A stretch of DNA of 32,213 nt, taken from NCBI GenBank assembly GCA_017996375.1, contig JAGOHC010000014.1, forward strand, positions 1 through 32,213. Reading direction: 5' to 3'. The position numbers and the translations under genes were made by a program. The stretch comes from Saprospiraceae bacterium (lineage in GTDB: Bacteria; Bacteroidota; Bacteroidia; Chitinophagales; Saprospiraceae). Shown here in pieces: positions 7,787 to 15,797 of this stretch. Numbering within the stretch: position 1 is the stretch's first letter; each line of letters opens with the position of its first letter. A model generated the notes under the pieces. It was not told the DNA's origin. It searched no databases and was given only the letters and a program-made list of their open reading frames with translations.

Positions 7787-8059
7787 AACATTAAAAAAAT
7801 TTCATTGGTATTACTGGTTACTTTGGTAATCACAAATTTGTGTACAGCACAAATTTCTATCCACACAGAATGTGGAACAGTATAAAGAACAGATGAGGAG
7901 ATGAGTACGCTACCGTATTTCGGGAATGAGCAATGGTTGAAGCAAGTAAGGGTGAACAACCCAAATTTATTTATTCCCAGATAGGCAATAGATGCCGTAA
8001 ACTATTTGTTCCAAAAGAACGGACTAAATGTTAGGTTTTATGTTTCGTTTAGCACTTAA
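7787..8059 (+). pseudogene. Remnant of a secreted-protein gene (possibly M43-like peptidase N-terminus)
   Basis: One frame read from 7787 gives a textbook signal peptide: ATT AAA AAA then ISLVLLVTLVITNLCTAQ, followed by ISIHTECGTV, where ATT at 7790 stands where an ATG would be expected. A TAA at 7883 then interrupts it, but the same frame continues as protein-like sequence (RTDEEMSTLPYFGNEQWLKQ, then VNNPNLFIP), is stopped again by TAG at 7982, and continues with AIDAVNYLFQKNGLNVRFYV before a last stop at about 8057. The signal peptide, a CGT motif, an NNPN..IP segment and a helix-NVRFYV strand are the order seen at the N-termini of some secreted Bacteroidota M43-type metalloproteases; this family call is a tentative inference. 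The catalytic part is absent, so the remnant is both point-mutated and truncated. Confidence 0.6.
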
Positions 8060-8070
8060 TTTTATTGTAA

Positions 8071-8133
8071 ACCTTGCAATTTGCTTCCGGCACAGAGGTC
8101 ATTGTCAAAGGCGATGTCACGCTGCTGAGATGA
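8071..8133 (+). pseudogene. Short coding-like fragment
   Basis: After an in-frame stop at 8068, this frame reads TLQFASGTEVIVKGDVTLLR and then stops (TGA). The text resembles the start of the beta-rich surface repeat proteins of Bacteroidota (ASGTEV.VKGD). It is in a different frame from the remnant just upstream, so it is either a later piece of the same ruined gene after deletions or a piece of another gene. Too short to be sure. Confidence 0.35.
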
Positions 8134-8186
8134 AGGTTGCGCAAAAAACAAAATTTGTTGCAGCATAAAATTGAAATGGGATTTGC

Positions 8187-8194
8187 TACCTTTG
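8187..8194 (+). promoter_or_regulatory. Candidate Bacteroidota -7 promoter element
   Basis: TACCTTTG matches TAnnTTTG and ends 4 bases before the permease ATG at 8199, suggesting a nearly leaderless message. No TTG is found 17-23 bases upstream. Confidence 0.35.
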
Positions 8195-8198
8195 CTAC

Positions 8199-9476
8199 AT
8201 GAGTTTTGCATCCTTCATTGCCAAGCGCATCGCTTTTGCTGACAGCAAGTCGCTGTCATACGTCATCATCCGCATTGCTACGGCATCGGTGGCGTTGAGT
8301 GTAGCTGTCATGCTGATAGCAACATCATTGGTAGCAGGCTTCAAAAAAGAAATCAGCGCCAAAATTTTCGGCTTTTGGGGGCATATCCACATCACTGATA
8401 CTGCCATTAATCGCTCCTTTGAGGCGGTACCTGTTAGCACGCAACAAAATTTTTATTCCGATAATAATAAAGTTGGTACATGGGGTACAGCGCAGTTGCG
8501 AAGTTGGGCGAAAGCTAACCAAATTAACCTAAAAGGTGAAGTGCGCCACTTGCAAACGTATGCACTCAAACCGGGTATCATCAAAACAAAAAAAGAACTG
8601 GAAGGCATTGTGCTGAAAGGAGTGGGGCGCGATTTTGATTGGGATTTTCTGAAGCAATATTTGGTAAGCGGAACGCCCATACCTCAAGACAGCACCGACC
8701 GCTATATCCTAATTTCAAATACTACGGCGAACCGCCTGAACGTAAAAGTGGGCAGTAAATTTATCGTATATTTTGAACAAAAAGGCGACTTGGAACCACT
8801 GCGCTTTACGGTATGTGGCATCTACAAAACGGGGTTAGATGAATACGACAAAAAACTCGCGCTAACGGATATTCACACCATCCGCAACCTATTGGGTTGG
8901 CAGCCAGACCAAGTTGCTGGCTTTGAGGTGTTTTTGGATAACATACAAGATATGGAGGTAGTGAACCAATACTTATATCAAGAGGTGATTCCTGAAACGC
9001 TCTACTGCGAAACTATCCGCGAGCGCAACCCGGGTATTTTTGAATGGCTCGATTTGCAGGATGTCAATGAAATAGTCATATTAGTATTGATGTTAATTGT
9101 ATGTATTATCAACATGACAACCTCCATCTTGATATTGATTTTGGAACGAACCAACATGATAGGTATTTTGAAAGCGATGGGCAGTAACAACTGGCAAATA
9201 CGAAAAATATTTTTGCACAAAGCGACATACATCATCGGGGTAGGGTTGCTGTGGGGCAATATTATCGGCATCGGGTTACTGTTGTTGCAACGCTATTTTA
9301 CGATAATAAAACTGCCTGAAGAAGATTATTACCTCTCTTACGCGCCCGTCAATTTTGATGTAGTGACTATTGCAGCTATCAACGTCGGCACGTTGCTTGT
9401 TACCCTACTTTTTTTGTTGATACCTTCTTATATCGTTACGCGCATCACGCCAGTACGCGCAATCCGATTCAAATAA
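8199..9476 (+). CDS. ABC transporter permease of the LolC/LolE-FtsX (MacB_PCD/FtsX) family
   Basis: A 425-residue inner-membrane permease with the LolC/E topology: one N-terminal membrane segment (about 22-47), a periplasmic domain of about 240 residues, then three segments (about 291-315, 343-365, 387-413). Between segments 2 and 3 the cytoplasmic coupling helix RTNMIGILKAMGSNN (317-331) is the family hallmark, and the C-terminus ends in the typical TPVRAIRFK. Such proteins work with a LolD-like ATPase to release lipoproteins from the inner membrane, or in related export and cell-division roles. No ATPase gene is next to it, as is common in this phylum where the subunits are scattered. The ATG at 8199 gives a normal family N-terminus. 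Confidence in the family is high, in lipoprotein release specifically moderate. Confidence 0.88.
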   Translation: MSFASFIAKRIAFADSKSLSYVIIRIATASVALSVAVMLIATSLVAGFKKEISAKIFGFWGHIHITDTAINRSFEAVPVSTQQNFYSDNNKVGTWGTAQLRSWAKANQINLKGEVRHLQTYALKPGIIKTKKELEGIVLKGVGRDFDWDFLKQYLVSGTPIPQDSTDRYILISNTTANRLNVKVGSKFIVYFEQKGDLEPLRFTVCGIYKTGLDEYDKKLALTDIHTIRNLLGWQPDQVAGFEVFLDNIQDMEVVNQYLYQEVIPETLYCETIRERNPGIFEWLDLQDVNEIVILVLMLIVCIINMTTSILILILERTNMIGILKAMGSNNWQIRKIFLHKATYIIGVGLLWGNIIGIGLLLLQRYFTIIKLPEEDYYLSYAPVNFDVVTIAAINVGTLLVTLLFLLIPSYIVTRITPVRAIRFK

Positions 9477-9503
9477 AAAAATAAAAATAGTGTCGTGAAA
9501 TCA

Positions 9504-9546
9504 GTTTTGTGCAAGCAAGGAATTCCTAACCTCACCTGCACAAAAC
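9504..9546. repeat. Inverted repeat between convergent genes, possible two-way terminator
   Basis: GTTTTGTGCA (9504-9513) and TGCACAAAAC (9537-9546) pair perfectly over 10 bases, with a 23-base loop that itself holds the palindrome AGGAATTCCT. It sits between the permease (plus) and the DUF2807 gene (minus). No clean T-run follows in either direction, so terminator function is uncertain. Confidence 0.5.
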
Positions 9547-9556
9547 CGTAAATATA

Positions 9557-10252
9557 TTATTTGATAGTCCGCACAGAAGCTGCGCCCGAAGCGTTAATAT
9601 TTTTATTGCTTGGGTTGCCACCATATCGCACAGTACTACCACCCGAAGCATTAACCGTAAGCGCATCATTAGATACGACACATGCGGAAGATCCACCCGA
9701 TGTATTGACGGTGCAATTTTGCGAAATGAGGTCGCAGGCATCAAATTTGCTGCCGCCGGAGGCAGCAAGCGCCAAGTTTTGCGCGTTGCCATCCAAATCT
9801 ACTTGGCTGCCTCCCGACATCTCCAACGCTAAATTTTCAACGCTTATATCGGCTTCAATTTCGGCACCACCACTCAAGGTTGCAGCCACGTTATTTTCTT
9901 TCCAAGCACCGGCTACCTCCATTTCTGAACCACCCGAAAGCCGAACAGCCTTGATGTGTTTGAAGTTTAAAACAGCGGTTACTGTTCCATTAGAAAAGGC
10001 GAAAGGTTTGCCTTCTTTTCGTTTGATGATGAGTGTATTATTTTCTACTGTTGTAACAATGGCGGCGAGAGTACTTGCTTTTGTAGCTTTCAGAGTGAGT
10101 GTTTCTTTGCCACTTTGGGTAGCCTTTACTTCAATACCGTCTTGTACTTGTATGGCATCGAAGTCGGACACGTTGCGTTGCTCCGAAGCAGATTGTGCTG
10201 TTGCCGTAAAGGTTGCCAAGCAAAGGGTACAGATTGCTATTGCGTACTTCAT
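9557..10252 (-). CDS. DUF2807 (head GIN-type) secreted protein
   Basis: A 231-residue exported protein with a signal peptide (about residues 1-20, ending TATAQS). The body begins with the family's RNVSDFDAIQVQDGIEV block and then shows a repeat of about 20 residues with SGG at each turn: LSGGSE, LSGGAE, MSGGSQ, ASGGSK, TSGGSS, ASGGST. This repeat is typical of DUF2807 (putative autotransporter-adhesin head GIN) proteins, which are thought to fold as a right-handed beta-helix. The molecular role in the envelope is not established. It is intact and full length for the family, and its start is fixed by the signal peptide. It is separated from the ligA stop by about 155 bases with no clear promoter element. 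Confidence 0.88.
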   Translation of the reverse strand: MKYAIAICTLCLATFTATAQSASEQRNVSDFDAIQVQDGIEVKATQSGKETLTLKATKASTLAAIVTTVENNTLIIKRKEGKPFAFSNGTVTAVLNFKHIKAVRLSGGSEMEVAGAWKENNVAATLSGGAEIEADISVENLALEMSGGSQVDLDGNAQNLALAASGGSKFDACDLISQNCTVNTSGGSSACVVSNDALTVNASGGSTVRYGGNPSNKNINASGAASVRTIK

Positions 10253-10408
10253 AATTGTTGTATTTAATTTATTTAGAAAAATTGTTTTTATTATAAGACA
10301 AGAACAACCGCGCGGGGTTGCATTGTATGGCCAATAAAATTCTGAGGAAAGAGATAGTAAAAAAAGTAATAAAAGTTGGGAACAACGATGTGATAACCAG
10401 TAGCCACG

Positions 10409-12526
10409 TCACCCCCCAACCAAAGCTACAAACTCTTGCTCTGTCAGTATTTGCACAGTGCCTAATTTTTGCGCTTTTGTCAGTTTCGAGCCGGCATCCG
10501 TGCCCACAACCAATATGTTCAGGTTACTGCTTACGCTGCCCAATATTTTTGCACCGGCTTGCTGCGCTCGCAATTCTGCTTCCTTGCGCCCCATGGTGGT
10601 GAGTGTACCTGTAAATAAAATGGTGTTCCCCGAAAGGGGTAATCCTTCGACTACCGCTTGCGGTTTATCCTCATCCGTTTGCGAAAAATTCACGCCGTTG
10701 GCTTGCAGTTGCGCCAATAATTTTTGGTTGCTTGCGTCAGCAAAAAAGGCAATGACGTTTTGCGCTACCACCGGCCCCACATCTTTAATCGCCGTATAAT
10801 TTTCGAGTTGCCAATCAGCTAAATCTTGCACATTGTTGATTTGTTCGGCAATGAGTTTTGAAACTTTTTTACCTAAATGATGAATACTCAAACTATGCAA
10901 CAAGCGGTGGATAGGGTTGTGTTTGGCTTTATCAATAGCGGTACGCAAGTTATTCGCCGATTTTTCGCCGAAGCCTTCCAACTGCGCTATTTTGTTGTAG
11001 TCCAAATTATAAATATCCGCAATATTCTGAATCCATCCCAACGCTATAAACCGCTCAATGATAGATTTACCCATGCCATCAATATCCATTGCATCTTTTG
11101 ATACATGGTGGATGGTACGTTGTAACACCTGTGCCGGACACGCATAGTTATTGCATCGCCAAGCTGCCTCGTCTTCTTCCTTCGTTAGTGCAGTATGGCA
11201 AACGGGGCAATGTGTTGGAAACGCAATGGGCAATTCGCTGCCATCGCGCAATTCGACGAGCGGTTTTACGATGTATGGAATGACATCGCCCGCCCGTTCC
11301 ACTAACACGGTATCGCCTATGCGAATATCGCGTGCGGTAATAAAATCTTCGTTGTGTAGCGATACCGACGAAACCGTAACGCCCGCCAAAGCAACCGGCT
11401 CCAATTTGGCAACGGGCGTGACCGACCCTATTTTTCCAACCTGAAATTCTACGTGGAGTAATTTGGCGGCAGCTTGTTTCGCCTTGAATTTGAAGGCTAT
11501 TGCCCAGCGTGGGTGGTGGCTCGTATAACCACAGAGTTCTTGAATTTTTAGCGCATCTGCTTTTACTACCATGCCGTCAATTTCGTAGTCGTAGGTGTCG
11601 CGCTGCTCTTGCCACATCAAACAAAAATCTATTGCTTCGCGGATGTTTTTACACAACTTTTTTTCAATACCCGGTACCTTAAAGCCTAAGCCTTGTAGTG
11701 CTTCGATAGTAGCGTGATGACTGCCGAACTGTTTGAGCGCATTGGTATTATCGGAAGATTCAGCAAACCCTATTTGATAAATAAATGCTTCAATGCCGCG
11801 ATTGGCAGTTTCGGTGGGGTCTTTGGTGCGTAAGCCACCAGTAGCCGCATTTCGTGGGTTAGCAAACGGTGATTCATCTTCGACTTCGCGCTGTTCGTTT
11901 ATTTTTAGAAATATATCCTTTCGGATGAGGGCTTCGCCACGTAGCTCTGCGCGATGAATATTTAATCGGCTAAAAGGTGCAGTTAGTGGTACAGATTTTA
12001 GTGTTTTGATGTTGTTGGTAATGTCATCGCCCATTTCGCCATTGCCGCGTGTGGCGGCGCGTACCAATGTATCATTTTCGTAAAGGAGTGCAATGCTGCC
12101 GCCGTCAAATTTCGGTTCAACACAATATACAACATCGTCGTCGTCCGTAAGGTCGGAAAGTTTTTTCACTTGTTTGTCAAAGTCTAATAAGTCGTCTGCA
12201 TTATAAGAGTTATCCAAAGATAGCATTGGCGATAGGTGGCGTACTAAGTCAAAACTTTCCGTCAAATCACTGGAGACCCGTTGTGTTGGCGAATCCGGCG
12301 CAACAAGATGTGGGTGTTGGGTTTCGAGTGCTTGCAATTTTTTATACAAGATATCGTAATCAAAATCGCTGATGGAGGGGTCGTTCAAAATGTAGTATCG
12401 CCATTCGTGAAAACGGATAAGTTGCCGAAGCTGCTGTACTTGTTCGTTGGCAGACAATGGCGTAATGTTATGCAGTACGTTTTGTGTTAGCTCAACCAAG
12501 TATTGTTGCTCGGCAGTATTATACAT
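10409..12526 (-). CDS. ligA: NAD-dependent DNA ligase LigA
   Basis: A 705-residue replicative and repair ligase that seals nicks using NAD+. The N-terminal Ia region (HEWRYYILNDPSISDFDYD) binds NMN. The adenylated lysine is Lys139 in EPKFDG. NPRNAATGGLR (223-233) and EIDGMVVK (315-322) are nucleotidyltransferase motifs. An OB-fold follows, then a four-cysteine zinc finger (Cys440, 443, 458, 463), helix-hairpin-helix repeats (about 480-600) and a C-terminal BRCT domain (about 627-705) with the GTLTTMGRKEAE signature. All parts are present and length is normal, slightly long. It is the last gene of a minus-strand run with the M15 peptidase 42 bases upstream and RNase H1 beyond. Confidence 0.97.
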   Translation of the reverse strand: MYNTAEQQYLVELTQNVLHNITPLSANEQVQQLRQLIRFHEWRYYILNDPSISDFDYDILYKKLQALETQHPHLVAPDSPTQRVSSDLTESFDLVRHLSPMLSLDNSYNADDLLDFDKQVKKLSDLTDDDDVVYCVEPKFDGGSIALLYENDTLVRAATRGNGEMGDDITNNIKTLKSVPLTAPFSRLNIHRAELRGEALIRKDIFLKINEQREVEDESPFANPRNAATGGLRTKDPTETANRGIEAFIYQIGFAESSDNTNALKQFGSHHATIEALQGLGFKVPGIEKKLCKNIREAIDFCLMWQEQRDTYDYEIDGMVVKADALKIQELCGYTSHHPRWAIAFKFKAKQAAAKLLHVEFQVGKIGSVTPVAKLEPVALAGVTVSSVSLHNEDFITARDIRIGDTVLVERAGDVIPYIVKPLVELRDGSELPIAFPTHCPVCHTALTKEEDEAAWRCNNYACPAQVLQRTIHHVSKDAMDIDGMGKSIIERFIALGWIQNIADIYNLDYNKIAQLEGFGEKSANNLRTAIDKAKHNPIHRLLHSLSIHHLGKKVSKLIAEQINNVQDLADWQLENYTAIKDVGPVVAQNVIAFFADASNQKLLAQLQANGVNFSQTDEDKPQAVVEGLPLSGNTILFTGTLTTMGRKEAELRAQQAGAKILGSVSSNLNILVVGTDAGSKLTKAQKLGTVQILTEQEFVALVGG

Positions 12527-12568
12527 AGTGATAAATTATATTGTGTTACAAAATAATTAGGTGTGTGA

Positions 12569-13372
12569 TTACAAGCAATCATCGTGGATGCCTTGTACGT
12601 ATTGCTCAATAATGTGTAATTCGGCGGCGGTTTCAGCACCAGTAAAACCGTTTATCATATCTGCTGTTATTTGCTGAACGTACTGCGCTGTAAAAGTTTT
12701 TGACAACGGTGCGAACGACCAATGCCATCGTTCTTCGTTGTATCCATTCGGGCGCGTGTTGTCTTTGGTAGTGTAGGGTTGGCAAAAACCATAAGCAGGT
12801 GCATTTTGCTGCATCCAAGTATAGATGCTTAACCCTTCGCCTTTTTTGTAATAGTCGTTGGTCAGCATTTTCAGGTCTAAATCTGTACCCCAATGATGAC
12901 GCGATGTGCCGGGCATGGCACTATATTCTAAAATTTTACGTGCTCGATTGTAGGGTACTTTATAGGCACGCGCTGCATTTTGCCCATTTTCGAGTTTGCG
13001 TTTGCCTGTCCATTTTGCCTCCCAGATGCCTTTTTGTTGATTAAAACTGCGTGCTGCCGACCGTACTTTTAGGACGATGCCTTCTTTTGCAGCAGCTTCA
13101 TACATTTGCCGAAAGGCATCGTAGGTTTCCTTCCGCAAATACATATTGTCGGATAGCGCATACTTTTTGTCTATCAACACAAAATCAGGGTGTTGCGCGG
13201 GGTCAAACTTCCCCATCAAATAGGCTACTGATACGGTGTTGGATGGTTGGCGCGTCGTTTTATGTGCCGAAACTAACATTTGTGCGGATGTAGCAATTTT
13301 TTGTTGTGCAGTATCGGTATTGCACCCCAGATTTATACAAAATAAACAAATAAAAATATATAGTTTTAGCAT
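12569..13372 (-). CDS. M15 family D-alanyl-D-alanine carboxypeptidase (VanY-like) lipoprotein
   Basis: A 267-residue zinc peptidase, predicted to act on peptidoglycan stem peptides in the periplasm. The N-terminus is a lipoprotein signal ending at LGC (Cys17). The M15B signature S-x-H-x-x-G-x-D-x-D is seen as TSRHHWGTDLD, giving zinc ligands His159 and Asp166; the third site is EERWHW with catalytic Glu214 and zinc ligand His217. SAARSFNQQ (about 105-113) is the conserved substrate-side block. Everything needed for activity is present. It starts 9 bases after the RNase H1 gene ends and is followed 42 bases later by ligA, so these are probably co-transcribed, though a functional link between cell-wall and DNA enzymes is not obvious. 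Confidence 0.9.
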   Translation of the reverse strand: MLKLYIFICLFCINLGCNTDTAQQKIATSAQMLVSAHKTTRQPSNTVSVAYLMGKFDPAQHPDFVLIDKKYALSDNMYLRKETYDAFRQMYEAAAKEGIVLKVRSAARSFNQQKGIWEAKWTGKRKLENGQNAARAYKVPYNRARKILEYSAMPGTSRHHWGTDLDLKMLTNDYYKKGEGLSIYTWMQQNAPAYGFCQPYTTKDNTRPNGYNEERWHWSFAPLSKTFTAQYVQQITADMINGFTGAETAAELHIIEQYVQGIHDDCL

Positions 13373-13381
13373 AGTATCTGA

Positions 13382-14017
13382 TTACTTTCTACCAAAATCG
13401 GCAGGAATTTCGCCCCAATCTTCCGTTTCCCATTTCAGAATTTTGTTGCTGTACTTGTTCATTTGCAGCCAATTTTCGGCGCGTTGTAATAACGCGAATA
13501 TCGGTTTGTTTGCTGCGGTTGCTTCTAACTTTGTGTTCGCTTTTTTTTTCGCCACCCACAACATTGCGTTGCGCGAATCGGAGTAGATTGGCGTGGTGTT
13601 GTCGTTTCGGTTTTTTAGCAAAGCTAAGCCGTGTACAATCGCCAGAAATTCGCCAACGTTGTTAGTACCTTCCCGAAAAGGACCTTGGCGAAACACCTCT
13701 TTGCCTGTATTTGCCAACACACCACGATATTCCATATCACCCGGGTTGCCACTACAAGCGGCATCAACGCACAGGGCATTCCAGTGTACTTCGGTGGCTT
13801 TTTTTTGTTTCGCGGAAGTATTAGAGTTTGGTACTTTGTTGTTTGTAAGATGTTGCTGGTATCCGTCTCGAAAGGCTTTTTCGGCAATTGTTTTGCTGTC
13901 GAATGATTTGAATTTTGCATCAGTAAAGCCTTTTATCTGCTTGGAGCAATCTTCCCAATTATCGAAAACGCCTATTTTTGTTCCTTGCCACACTACGTAA
14001 TATTTCTGCTTTGCCAT
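13382..14017 (-). CDS. rnhA: Ribonuclease H1 with N-terminal hybrid-binding domain
   Basis: A 211-residue enzyme that cuts RNA in RNA-DNA hybrids. Residues 1-50 form the RNase H1 N-terminal (viroplasmin-like) hybrid-binding domain: KYYVVWQGTKIGVFDNWEDC and a FKSF block. A linker (55-76) leads to the catalytic domain, with Asp85 (VDAACSGNPG), Glu123 (NVGEFLA), Asp147 (YSDSRNA) and Asp207 (PADFGR) as the metal-binding acidic residues. This shorter domain form is common in Bacteroidota and some Firmicutes. The gene sits 9 bases downstream of the 62-residue gene and 9 bases upstream of the M15 peptidase, in a tight minus-strand unit that ends with ligA, so an RNA-primer/nick-processing pair is encoded together. 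Confidence 0.93.
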   Translation of the reverse strand: MAKQKYYVVWQGTKIGVFDNWEDCSKQIKGFTDAKFKSFDSKTIAEKAFRDGYQQHLTNNKVPNSNTSAKQKKATEVHWNALCVDAACSGNPGDMEYRGVLANTGKEVFRQGPFREGTNNVGEFLAIVHGLALLKNRNDNTTPIYSDSRNAMLWVAKKKANTKLEATAANKPIFALLQRAENWLQMNKYSNKILKWETEDWGEIPADFGRK

Positions 14018-14026
14018 ACTGGGTTT

Positions 14027-14215
14027 TTATTTTTCTGTATCATCAAAAATAATATAGTTAAATACCGCAGTGCCCGGCTCCCAATAGCTGTCGCCAACGT
14101 ATTGATGTGAGCCAATGTATTTGCGCCATTTGATTACCTTTGGCAACAATTCATCGCAGTGTGCATTCATATCCTCTTCACGCACACCTATCGTATAAGT
14201 GAATATCTTTAGCAT
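14027..14215 (-). CDS. Conserved-looking small protein, 62 residues
   Basis: I do not recognise this protein. Read from the ATG at 14215 it is MLKIFTYTIGVREED followed by a mixed charged and aromatic sequence ending FNYIIFDDTEK, with no signal peptide or membrane segment. A longer reading from 14254 would add 13 hydrophobic residues, but the shorter start gives a normal soluble N-terminus. It ends 9 bases before rnhA, the same spacing as rnhA to the next gene, which supports it as the real first gene of the operon. A single compact alpha-beta domain is likely; no function can be given. Confidence 0.6.
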   Translation of the reverse strand: MLKIFTYTIGVREEDMNAHCDELLPKVIKWRKYIGSHQYVGDSYWEPGTAVFNYIIFDDTEK

Positions 14216-14358
14216 ATAGCAAAATTGAATACTAAAAAATATTCGCGCAAACATCTACCTATGAGTATTGTTGAAAAATAATTTCGGATAAAAATACTTA
14301 CTTTTGAGCGACTAATTTACTACAACAGCATTTATTTTGTATTTATATAATTGATAAT

Positions 14359-15744
14359 ATGTATTTGATTAAATCTATATCAGGCATACGTGGCGTTATA
14401 GGAGGTATGTACAATAATAACTTTACTCCGCAAGATATTGTTGAATGTACGGCTGCTTTTGGTACTTGGGTGTTGCAAAAACAACCTAAAAATGCTACGA
14501 TTGTGATAGGGCGCGATGCCCGTATATCGGGCGAATTGGTGAGTGGGTTGGTGGCGAATACCTTGCGAATGTTGGGTATTCATGTGGTTGATTTAGGATT
14601 ATCCACCACGCCAACCGTAGAGATGGCTGTACCAATGTTACAAGCTGTGGCAGGCATTATTCTTACGGCAAGCCATAATCCTAAACAATGGAATGCGCTC
14701 AAATTTTTAAATGATAAAGGAGAGTTTATATCGCCCGAAGACGGGCAAAAGGTATTAGATATTTTATCGAAGAATGAAATGCGCTACGCGGAGGTGGATA
14801 CACTCGGTGCATACAAACAGGATGATACCATGATTGCAAAACACATCGAAGCAATCCTAAAATTACCGTTAGTGGCGGTGAGTGCCATTCGCGAAAAGCA
14901 ATATAAGGTGGTAGTGGATTGTATCAACTCTACAGGAGCTATTTCGGTAGTGCCGCTACTCGAACAACTCGGCTGTTCGGTGGTAGCAATTCATGCAAAT
15001 ATGCACGGCAACTTTGCACACAATCCGGAACCCTTGCCGGAACACCTAACCGATTTGGCGACAGCCGTAAAAGAACAGCAAGCAGGCTTAGGTATTGTCG
15101 TTGACCCCGATGTGGATAGATTAGCGTTTATGTGTGAAGATGGTAGCTTTTTTGGCGAAGAATATACCTTAGTAGCAGTAGCGGATTATGTACTTTCGAA
15201 ACAATCCGGTGCGGCGGTTTCCAACTTATCGTCATCACAAGCTTTGCGCGATGTAGCACAACGGCACGGATGCGCGTATCACAGTGCGGCAGTAGGGGAG
15301 GTAAATGTAGTAAATAAAATGAAAGCGACGGAGGCAGTAATCGGCGGCGAGGGTAATGGCGGTGTTATACTCCCGGCACTCCACTACGGCAGGGATAGTT
15401 TGGTGGGTGTGGCGTTGTTTCTTTCGCTATTGGCAGAAAAAAATATGACGGTTTCTGCCTTGCGGAAAACCTATCCAGAGTATGTTATCGTTAAAGATAA
15501 AATTCAGCTTACACCAACGGTAAATGTTGATCATGTTTTGGAACAGATGAAGTATAAATACAAAGCCGAAAATATCAATACAATTGATGGCTTGAAAATT
15601 GATTTTGGTAAATGCTGGGTGCATCTGCGGAAGTCGAATACCGAACCTATCATACGCGTTTATGCCGAAAGTGCCAACGCAGACGAAGCTAAAGCCTTAG
15701 CGGATACTATCAAAAAAGAAGCCTTGTTGTTGGCGGGGTTATGA
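14359..15744 (+). CDS. glmM: Phosphoglucosamine mutase / phosphohexomutase
   Basis: A 461-residue cytoplasmic alpha-D-phosphohexomutase. Domain 1 has the phosphoserine loop TASHNP with Ser105, preceded by GRDARISG. Domain 2 and 3 hold the magnesium site DPDVDR (Asp249, 251, 253) and the sugar-binding loop EGNGG (331-335). Domain 4 has the phosphate-binding loop RKSNTEPIIRVY (424-435). EGNGG and the overall form fit phosphoglucosamine mutase, which makes glucosamine-1-phosphate for UDP-GlcNAc, peptidoglycan and LPS; phosphomannomutase activity cannot be excluded from sequence. The ATG at 14359 gives the usual MYLIKSISGIRG start. The histidine kinase follows after about 50 bases and may be in the same transcript. 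Confidence 0.9.
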   Translation: MYLIKSISGIRGVIGGMYNNNFTPQDIVECTAAFGTWVLQKQPKNATIVIGRDARISGELVSGLVANTLRMLGIHVVDLGLSTTPTVEMAVPMLQAVAGIILTASHNPKQWNALKFLNDKGEFISPEDGQKVLDILSKNEMRYAEVDTLGAYKQDDTMIAKHIEAILKLPLVAVSAIREKQYKVVVDCINSTGAISVVPLLEQLGCSVVAIHANMHGNFAHNPEPLPEHLTDLATAVKEQQAGLGIVVDPDVDRLAFMCEDGSFFGEEYTLVAVADYVLSKQSGAAVSNLSSSQALRDVAQRHGCAYHSAAVGEVNVVNKMKATEAVIGGEGNGGVILPALHYGRDSLVGVALFLSLLAEKNMTVSALRKTYPEYVIVKDKIQLTPTVNVDHVLEQMKYKYKAENINTIDGLKIDFGKCWVHLRKSNTEPIIRVYAESANADEAKALADTIKKEALLLAGL

Positions 15745-15797
15745 AAAAGGTATAACAATTTTTTTTAGCCAGTTACCGTTTACACAAAAAAAGAATT

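Noticed and set aside
9561..10337. Long plus-strand open frame of 258 residues
   Set aside because: It is antisense to the DUF2807 gene; the minus-strand product has a signal peptide and a regular SGG repeat, which explains the long open antisense frame.
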